Of a stretch of DNA of 64,000 nucleotides, positions 56,401 to 64,000 are shown piece by piece (positions within the stretch are counted from its first letter, which is position 1; each line of letters starts with the position of its first letter). The DNA lies in the NCBI GenBank assembly GCA_031002005.1, contig JARYHS010008074.1:347348932-347412931 (forward strand), written 5' to 3'. The position numbers and the translations under genes are program-made. Source of the stretch: Vandiemenella viatica (Eukaryota > Arthropoda > Insecta > Orthoptera > Morabidae). Under the pieces are notes generated by a model, which saw nothing but the letters and a program-made list of their open reading frames with translations, was not told where the DNA came from and did no database searches.

Positions 56401-57364
56401 CTTTGCTGCTCGGTGGCATCAAGTCGTCTCTGCATGCGTTAATGAGAAGCCGTTCGATCCATCTTGCTTTGTTCGCCTTTTGATTTATATAGTGTCTAAG
56501 GTCTTGCGCTTGCTAAGCACTACAAACACAGAGACTGAAATACAGTTGGTTGTTGAGTAAATAATCTACGGTGAACGTCAATACTAAAGAAAAATAATTT
56601 TAATACCAGTCAGAAAAGGCTACAGTCACAAAACTGAAAATTATGTTAACAATATCTCTTTAAAACGAATATATTTTAAATTTATAAACATATGCTAATT
56701 TACAAATTACATCCAAATTTCAATTATATGTACGAGTATAAAAATCAGTGGGTAACACTATATGAGACAGCCACTCCAGCTAAAAAAAAAAAATTGCAAT
56801 GAATCTTCCTAAAGTTTCAAAAATTTTCAAAAAAGTGTTGTCACAGTATGTTTATGTCCGATTCCTGAAATTATCTATCGAATGATATAATAAATGTAAA
56901 ATTTCCAGAAAGATTGCTGTAGCTTTTGTAATTTTTTGGAAGCCTTATGTATAAAAGATTTTTCGGACCAATAGTTTTGTAAATAAAGGAGGAAATAGAT
57001 TTCCTAGTGATTTTCCTCCAAAGAATGGAGCAGAACGACGAGGAATAAAATAATGAATAATCCAAACATTTTCGGATTGTGATCTTTGTTTTCATTTTTA
57101 TAAACATTAGCTAAAAGAATTACCTTCAAATCCCCAAAAAGTTCGATATAGCTACTTTCATACCAATTATTATTTAAAGTATTGTATTAAGTTATAATCA
57201 TCTCAAGGGTAGTAAGAACTGATACAATGCACAATTACAAAGTTACAAGTTGCAAGTTCCAGAAATTGTGAGGTTGCACGCACACAAAAGAACGGTTAGA
57301 GAATTAAGATGTAAAATATGCAAGCTATTACAAAACAATACAAATTGCATTCAGAAAATTGTCG
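53491..57364. other. Spacer; LTR-like GC-rich region ~54780-55490
   Basis: 54780-55490 is GC-rich, with an 115-codon frame lacking any domain, and ends ATCATTCGTGGCGTCCCAAC, which resembles an LTR end followed by a primer-binding site. Without a second copy this is only a suspicion. A C-run lies at 55826-55838. Elsewhere AT-rich with nothing recognisable. Confidence 0.3.
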
Positions 57365-57533
57365 ATTTGGGTTTTCCATGGTTTCCCCAAATCACTCCAG
57401 GTGAATGCCGGGATGCTTCCTTCAAAAGGCCATGGCCGAATTCCTTCCCATTCCTTGCCCCCATCCTTTCCCGTCTCTAAAGACCACGTTGTTAAAAAGG
57501 GACGTTAAACTGTTAAAAAAAAAAAAAAAAAAA
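57365..57533 (+). mobile_element. SINE family 1, 5'-truncated copy
   Basis: Body of the family without the tRNA head: TTTGGGTTTTCCATGGTTTC, ATCACTCCAGGTGAATGCCG, GGCCATGGCCGAATTCCTTC and CCGTCTCTAAAGACCACGTT, ending in an A-tail of about 19. It is the reverse-complement match of 8243-8400. Confidence 0.85.
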
Positions 57534-58049
57534 TTTGTCTCACTGAGCGTTTGGTCTTTGGTAAGATTTGTCTTGTGCACCTTAATATGTCATGAGAGTT
57601 TGATTTTTGAGTTCCACATTGAGCACCTAGGTTCCCCCATGATAGTAGTAACCAGACGAATGCTAGCTCCCAGACCTATATAAACCAATTTGGTACTAAT
57701 CTCAGTTTTCACCTCAGCAAATTTAATTGTGACATGGACAAATGACAGCGAGGCACTAGATCCTGTCTGCTGCTACAATATGGAAATGTTTGCACAAATA
57801 ATGTCTTCTTCATCCCCTTTTCCAAATATTTTGGGGTCGATCGCCCTCGAAGAGTTTTGCTCATCGTTGTCATGGTCTAATCTGGAGCTTTGATTTTACG
57901 GCCCCGTGCAACTGCAGACGCCAAGCATTTTATAACTACTGCTACGTTGTACTACTACATGTACTAGTACATGTACTAATGGGGAAATGAAGTGCTGACA
58001 TCTGTCTGCGAAACGTTCTCTGTGTGATAAGTATTTTGTTGTTGTTGTT
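57534..58049. other. Unassigned spacer with (GTT)n
   Basis: No gene. A GTT run lies at 58033-58051 immediately before dispersed repeat S copy 2. Confidence 0.45.
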
Positions 58050-58240
58050 GTTTATGAGGCAGAGACAGGGGATCGTATTGGCATTGTCCTTGATGGCTGC
58101 GGAAAGGAAGGCCACTACGGGGGAGGGGGGGGGGGAGTTAGGGTCGTGCCCGGTCCTTTGTACTTCCCCGATCCAGTGTGCGGCGCGTCAGTGACCTAAG
58201 CCACATTGGCGGATGTTTACAAAAACAATGTAACTATGTT
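58050..58240 (+). repeat. Dispersed repeat S, copy 2
   Basis: Contains TTTATGAGGCAGAGACAGGG, a G-run at 58121-58137, GTACTTCCCCGATCCAGTGT and GCGGCGCGTCAGTGACCTAA. Opposite in strand to copy 1 at 53310-53490. Confidence 0.6.
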
Positions 58241-61200
58241 TAAAACTTATAAACCAGTTCTGAATTAAAATACAGATACTTTATCTTCAATACTCCTCCT
58301 CAGTATGGAAACGTATAGTTGGATGAGATTTTAAGTAAGAGCTATAATAATTATACAACTGAAAATTTATAACCAATATTTACTTCTGTCTAAAGTATAT
58401 ATCTCACTATATTGCACACCAGGCATAACACAGATAGGATCGAAACATCTATTGGAAATACTAGCTTCAAAAAAGCCCACACCGTGTTCCTGGGTATGAA
58501 GGACAAGTCGATAGCGATGTCAGCGGTGCCCTGTCATAACCATGCATTTTGCGCCGTCGTATTTTTGGGCACATTCCGCACTTGCCAGACGCTGGACCCC
58601 TGCCAGACTACAGCTCGTTCACACTTCGTGTCCATTCAGCGAAAGAAGAGCACTTAAAGCGGTATCTGTGTCCTCTTCACTTGTCATTTCTGCTAACGGG
58701 CAGGAAACATAAAGTGCTTGCTGGCTTCGTCGCAGCGAAGATTTAACTGTGCCAAAGAAAACTGTGGAAAACTTCTGATCTATCCACGAATAACACTACA
58801 CACTTTAATTTCCACTTAGCGCACAAAAAAAAAAACTTTAAACATAATTGAAGATAGGGAGAATGATAAATTGTATGAAATTGCAACAAAAAATTAAAGA
58901 ATCTCTAATGCAGGTCTTAACTTTTTAGGAGTGAAAAAATCTGAAATGAATGCTTTATACTGATACCGATACGCGATGGCGCGTCTGACGCCGAACACTA
59001 GGCTCGCGGTACCCACACTAAAATTCGCTCAAAAATGTTACACAGTTCGTATTATTTTGATGTTTTGAAAAGAAAAGAAAATCTGTTTTGATTCGTATCG
59101 CCCTTGTGTAAACACACCACTCTTTGATAAAATATTTCTAATTTTGTTCTGTCAAATGAATTTCAGTATATCTTTAATTATTATAGGGTTGCTGAAGTGT
59201 TATTTTACATTTTATGTGTTGTTTGAAATGGAACTGTACAATAAACTTTACTAGGTTCATTTTAAATGGTTTTCCAGCGAGTTTTCAATATCCAGAAGGG
59301 CACTAGTGAGCGATTGGAATCTTTTAAGCAGGACGAAGCATCTTTCCCTGACCCTACATAAAGAAAAGTGACAGGACTGGAGCAAAAGGAAACAAAAAAT
59401 AAAGATCATCATGGTGTTTGTTTTTACGCGCCAGGTGTAGTTTGTTTTATCAATTAACTAGCAGAGTTCCCGGCGTTGCCAGGTTTAGTTGGGGTTGATT
59501 TACCCATACACTGTTTTTATTAACGCATTGAGTAACATGTACCAAGTATTTCATACAATTTGCTCCATCAATTACCGGAATCAAAGCATACCTAGATTCA
59601 CCCGCACCCTACCAAGAAGGTGGCTTTAATTTGATTTACCCGTACACTATTGTTATTCGTCTGAATAGATTTATACTTACTAAGCTTAACTGATTTCGTA
59701 CCGGCCATTTCCGGTACTAAACTAAACGGTGATTTAGCAACACAGTTCTAAGAATGGGATGGTTTAAATGCTTTGATACGGAATGTCAGTTTTCATTTTA
59801 GTCCAGGTTACATTTCAACCTAATAAAATTTGCTAATGTTGCTTCCTGAAAATCGATACATTACGCACATTATTACATACTACATACATAAAAATGTATC
59901 TGGAATGTGTCTGTTCATTCCGGCATCATGCAAAAAATACATATTTTAAATGGATTTTCAAAATTTGAAAGTTTGGGTTAAAAAATAAAATTTTACGTAG
60001 TCTTAAGCCGTACGACACTTTTATTTTACGAATAATCAAGCATTATGCGAAAACTGCTGAATCGATTTTAACCGAGTTTTCGTAGCGTCAAACATTAGAT
60101 GTGTCTCATTGTGCTGACTCAACTGCCGCTGAAGCTAAAAATTTTATCATTATGTTATTTCATCTTGCACTGTAGCTCAAAATTAAAATTTATTCCGTAC
60201 CTGTCTAGTTGAATATCAGGTATTCAGAGTTGTATATCAAGTATTCAGAAATAAGCGAGAAATGAAAAAAGAAATTCTTTCGATTTATTTCAGGGAGTTA
60301 CAGACTGTGGCACCATGGTTATCATAGAAACTGCATTACTATAAATTATGAAATGAAGAAAAGCTGCTTTGTTGTCCTAAACTGTTTTTATTTTCAACAC
60401 TAAAGGCTTAATACAACATTCTATTTATATTAAAAACCATCAGCCTACGCATTAATTATTAGAATGATTACTTTCAGCTCCAAACGCTAGATATTTTTGT
60501 CTGACATTCGATATATCGAGAACTTAAACAGATTATAATACTATTGAAAGCTAGATTATGTCAGAAACTCAAGTGGGTAGTGCAGAATGTAATACGAAAA
60601 CGTTCAGTTTTCTTAAACCGTAGGGTCTATATGATAGTCAAAGACATTGTTGCTGTGCTACAGAGATTGGGATAAAAAAAAATCTCTGTTGTTTTTTTAG
60701 TTATTTATTTCTCGCATTCAATACGGATATCTACGGCGTTTAAAAATTGAACATCTCGAATTAAAGGAAAGAATATTTCAAATTTTGTTTAGTGTGGAAT
60801 ATGCAAAATAGTTATTATTGTAAACTGCCCTTATTGCTTTCATTAAAGGCTGTGGTCAGAGACATTATAGTTGTGTCTTTTGTGTGGACTGCGGAGTATG
60901 TAACATGTAGTGATTCAAACTTTGGTATGTTTAATTATAAGTTCAGAATTTCATTTAAATCTCCGGAATGATGTAATGCTGAAATATGACATACCAAACA
61001 ACTGAACTGAGATTGTAAGCTTCAAAACTGTGAAAACCCCATCGAAATCTGCTCAGTAGTTTCTGAGTTCATATTTTTCAAATTTATGCGGTTTTCGTTT
61101 TATAGATATAGATAAAGAATGATGAATGAGATGAGGGTAATGTTTTTAGTAACACTTCAAGAAGAAAAGGATCGCCTGATTGTACCTGAGAAAGAGGTTT

Positions 61201-61318
61201 TCCCAATAATTTATCATTTGCAGGAGTGGCTAGTGTCACCATTTCATTTAGAATATTTGTTACTGTACTAAAGTATATAAAGCAAATATCTGTCGTGCTC
61301 ATTAAATACATAATAATT
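58241..61318. other. Spacer with old dispersed-repeat remnants
   Basis: Around 59455-59660 a CGGCGTTGCCAGG block and two copies of TTGATTTACCCRTACACT about 130 bp apart are seen. Around 60045-60090 and 61020-61100 are phrases (AAACTGCTGAATCGATTTTA; CATCGAAATCTGCTCAGTAG then TTTATAGATATAGAT) of the kind found at the ends of widespread insect repeats. No coding feature. Frames at 58412-58657 and 58549-58746 are unrecognised. Confidence 0.35.
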
Positions 61319-61450
61319 TTGAAGACAGGCTGTTAAGAGAAAACAGCACAAAATGTCTTCCGGAATTAATAGGGAAATAAACCATGTTCCTCATAGGCGG
61401 AGAGTGGGGTGTCAAGAGAAAAGTAACGTCAGGCTACATGGGGGGGACTG
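61319..61450. repeat. Fragment related to the MITE-like element at 11.1-11.5 kb
   Basis: AAGAGAAAACAGCACAAAAT then GTCTTCCGGAATTAATAGGG match 11305-11355 in order. Downstream, a GGCTACATGGGGGGG block recalls the CTACGTGGG G-runs of the first copy. Confidence 0.6.
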
Positions 61451-61555
61451 GACGGAGGTTCCAAAAGAGGCAGGTTTGAAGTCCGCTCTCAGCTGTAATG
61501 TTTACATGCTATTAACCTGACTTTCACCTATGGCAATGCTCCTGTTTGTTAATAT

Positions 61556-61635
61556 TAGGTACGCTAAAACGCTCCGTGGTAAGAATCCCATGTGTCTCCC
61601 TTGCTATATAGCATTATCGGGTTTTAAGTTAAGGT
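61556..61635 (+). repeat. SINE family 2, diverged 3' fragment
   Basis: AAACGCTCCGTGGTAAGAAT and a final TTTTAAGTTAAGG correspond to GACGCTCCGTGGTACGGATT and the AAGTT tail at 38580-38715. Confidence 0.55.
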
Positions 61636-61940
61636 AGCCACGCGGCAAATAGAAACTCGTTCATTCGGTGGTCGAGATACTATTCGTGGTCTCCCGCCGA
61701 ATAATGCCTTAAGCATAACTGCTATAAATATCGGTAAATGTGATCCAAGAAAATTAGCAAAGAGAATAAAGAATTTGAAGAAAGAAAAAGATAAAAAAGT
61801 TTAGAGGTTTTATAATAAAAAGCTTAATAACCTGTAAAGGTTGAATAAAATGACCGTTTCTTTTTGGAACAATACAATAAACACGATCCTTATATACTGT
61901 ATGATACAGTACGTTGATATGTTCCACATTTATCGAACGT

Positions 61941-62093
61941 GGTGGGTGAGAGGTGAAAGTCAGGCCTCGAATTCTGGAGTACACGGGTTCGAATCTCCGT
62001 CCGGCCACCCAGGTTTGGATTTTCCCAATTTTCTCCAGGTGAATACGGGAATGCTTCCTTCAAAATGCCAAAAAGCCAATATCCAAAAAAAAA
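61941..62093 (+). mobile_element. SINE family 1, copy with shortened body
   Basis: tRNA-like B-box GGGTTCGAATCTCCGTC (61986-62002), then TTTGGATTTTCCCAATTTTC, TCCAGGTGAATACGGGAATG, CTTCCTTCAAAATGCC and an A-tail at 62081-62093. The part of the body after CTTCAAAAGGCC in other copies is deleted. Confidence 0.8.
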
Positions 62094-63159
62094 AAGGTTC
62101 CTCAGTTGAGTTTAAAGAAATGAGTTAACTTGATAACCTCACTTTACTGGGTGTCAAATTGCTGAAGACTTGTTTTGATCATCATCAATAGTTATATCTA
62201 TTACACATGACATATCTTCCAGAATCATGAAGGATGATTAAACTGTGTTCATATCAAATAAATATGATATTGGTATGGTGTATGAATAAGAAATTTATTT
62301 ATTGCTCAATTAATCTTTTTATAGTTAAAAAACATTGCAAGATTGTGAAGATCATACGTTACACAAAGCTTGTTTAAATGAAATGGTTAAATCGGTTTGA
62401 AGCAAATGAGTAACTCAGAGTCGCTATTTACTGCTGGAATTATTGCAAACTTCTTCCATATGTGATGTAGTTTTAGCATATCTATCCGTTGACTCGCCAG
62501 AACTGCTATGTCGGCGCACTGCGAAGAATGGCCTCATATGTGGTTGGTAGCGGGTGACGGCCCCCACGCAGTCGACCATTGTACCACCACCAAGATCACC
62601 GCTCCGCCGCAAGTTCCAAGTCTCAGTACCTAGTGCCAGTACTCAAGTCTAGCTTAGCGTCTCATCCTTCTTCGTTCGACGAGAGGTCCAACGATGATCG
62701 TTCAACAATCTCGTTGCTCAGCAATGTTTTGCTCTTATTTAGAATCATCAAACATTTTCAAAACATACCAGAATTTTGTACTGTGGATGTCTAGAACCTC
62801 GCACCCCTAGTGATCATGAATATCAAATACTTGGTACTCGTAGTTTTATTAAAAAATAACGGGCTACATCAGGTACTGGTAGAATTCTTATGTAGTGACA
62901 AGAATCCAACTAAACGACTTTCTTTGCTAGACCTGGCTTAAATGGTATTGCAGATATCAAACCGCTGCGTCGCGCAAAGATTACCTGGCCGGCGAACAGG
63001 TATCTGTTATTCTAGTATCGGCGTCTACTCCCTACGTCCCTTTATGCTCTATTGTCCCTGACGCTGCCTCGCACGCAAAAATTAAATCCTTGCATATAGT
63101 TCGTCTTTTTGGTGAAATGCAATATTACTAGAAGAAAGTTGTGTGTTGAAGTATAATGT
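62094..63159. other. Unassigned spacer
   Basis: No supportable gene or repeat. 62500-62640 is somewhat GC-rich with short frames on both strands. Confidence 0.4.
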
Positions 63160-63440
63160 CTCTTCTTAGATTTGGGGTCTTCTACGGGTGAGAAAAGAAA
63201 CTAGTAGAGGAATCTTAGACAAAGAAGAGTCAGGATGGTGGGTCATATTTTAAGACATGCGGGATTGGTTAATTTGTTAGCGGAGGGAACAGTCTAAGCA
63301 AAGAAATGCAGATGTAGACAAAGATTAGAATATGTGAAGCAAACAATTGAAGATGTAGGTTGTAAGTTGAAGATGTTAATGCAAGATAGGAAGAAATGGA
63401 TGGAGTATTGCACCAAACCAGTCTAGACTGATGACAGGGG
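63160..63440 (+). mobile_element. LINE C-terminal fragment
   Basis: Reading across one stop gives VRMVGHILRHAGLVNLLAEG, then RCRQRLEYVKQTIEDVGCKL and LMQDRKKWMEYCTKPV, ending in a stop. This is the familiar C-terminus of RTE/CR1-like insect LINE ORF2 proteins (GHxLRH...RPRLEYI...DRxxWR). Only the last ~85 codons remain, a 5'-truncated insertion. Confidence 0.7.
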
Positions 63441-64000
63441 GAAAAAATGGTTAGCGCTAAGCCAATTGATATAAAAATGTAGCGAGAGAGTATTTCGGTC
63501 TTGGTGTCAGATCCGAATGCCAGAGCGATGTTAGCTGCAGACAATGGCGTTGGTTAGCAGCGTTTAATGTTGGTGAGCATGTCGCCACTGCCCCGACGGA
63601 TTGTTGTCTGGGTGCCAGACATCCAGCTCCATTGTGTTGCCGGCGCAGTATCAGTGTCACGGCCGTTGTCTAGTGATTTGCGGGACAATCAACCACTACA
63701 GTGACAGGGACGTGCGAATGGGTGCACTGTGCGTTGCTGACCTTCGGGATAGCCCCACTAGTAATGCTCCATAACGTAACGTAAGCTATAGTGGTGGAGA
63801 GTCAGTTCAACGCCTTGTGATGATATATTATATATATATTATATACTAATTATTAATTTATTTCCTCCAGTATCCTGACATAAACTGCATTCTTATATAC
63901 TATCAGCTGCTATAAATAAGCATGGTTAAAACATTTCTGCTTTTCTTTATTAAGATTTTACGGCTTGGCATTGAGGCCATTAGAGCCTGAAAAAGATTGC
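63441..64000. other. Unassigned spacer
   Basis: No gene recognised. A (TA)-rich tract lies at 63822-63846. Minus-strand frames here (63269-63660) are without motifs. Confidence 0.4.

Noticed and set aside
58412..58746. Two overlapping plus-strand ORFs as a host gene
   Set aside because: They share the same DNA in different frames, lack motifs and sit in repeat-rich spacer.

Overview
The window looks like intergenic, transposon-packed DNA from an insect nuclear genome. The evidence is AT-rich spacer, several clades of non-LTR retrotransposon typical of insects, at least two tRNA-derived SINE families, a hAT-type element with an exact 8-bp target duplication, and an arthropod-type Polinton/Maverick (adintovirus-like endogenous element). 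I found no convincing host protein-coding exon, no rRNA gene and no free-standing tRNA gene. I cannot place the insect below class level; the density and age spread of the repeats would suit a large genome, such as a polyneopteran one.

Layout. 0.3-3.9 kb: a Jockey/CR1-group LINE (A) on the minus strand, one frameshift from an intact endonuclease-RT frame. A 5'-truncated copy of its 3' UTR sits in the opposite orientation at 5.7-6.26 kb. 6.8-11 kb: a SINE, then an RTE-like LINE (B) on the minus strand whose RT is interrupted by a second SINE copy. 11.1-11.5 kb: a G-rich element with imperfect terminal inverted repeats. 14-15.8 kb: two decayed LINE fragments (C, D).

19.4-30.3 kb is the centrepiece, a nearly complete Polinton. 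On the plus strand it carries a PC4-like protein, then (after a minus-strand block) a packaging ATPase, a fibre-like protein, a conserved unknown and a chromodomain integrase. On the minus strand it carries an exonuclease-like protein, a truncated major capsid protein, a minor capsid (penton) protein, an adenain-type protease, a PLA2-bearing PX protein and protein-primed DNA polymerase B. These are the replication (PolB), integration (integrase), maturation (protease), packaging (ATPase) and capsid genes of a virus-like transposon. Capsid, PX, fibre, integrase and polymerase are each broken by indels, a stop or a deletion, so the copy is dead. The PC4-like, exonuclease-like, penton, protease and ATPase frames are still open. 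The element is bracketed by copies of one dispersed repeat and appears to have lost its terminus on the polymerase side.

30.3-32.4 kb holds that repeat and three head-to-tail ~535-bp units, each with a tRNA-like segment. 32.4-33.7 kb: another decayed LINE (E). 35.3-41.8 kb: an R1-like LINE (F) split by a hAT-like element (35578-36653) and by a second composite insert ending in a tRNA-SINE. 44.8-50.7 kb: two copies of one LINE family (G), one with its RT deleted. The remaining 13 kb is mostly unassigned spacer with SINE copies, small dispersed repeats, LTR-like GC-rich islands and a last LINE C-terminal fragment at 63.2-63.4 kb.
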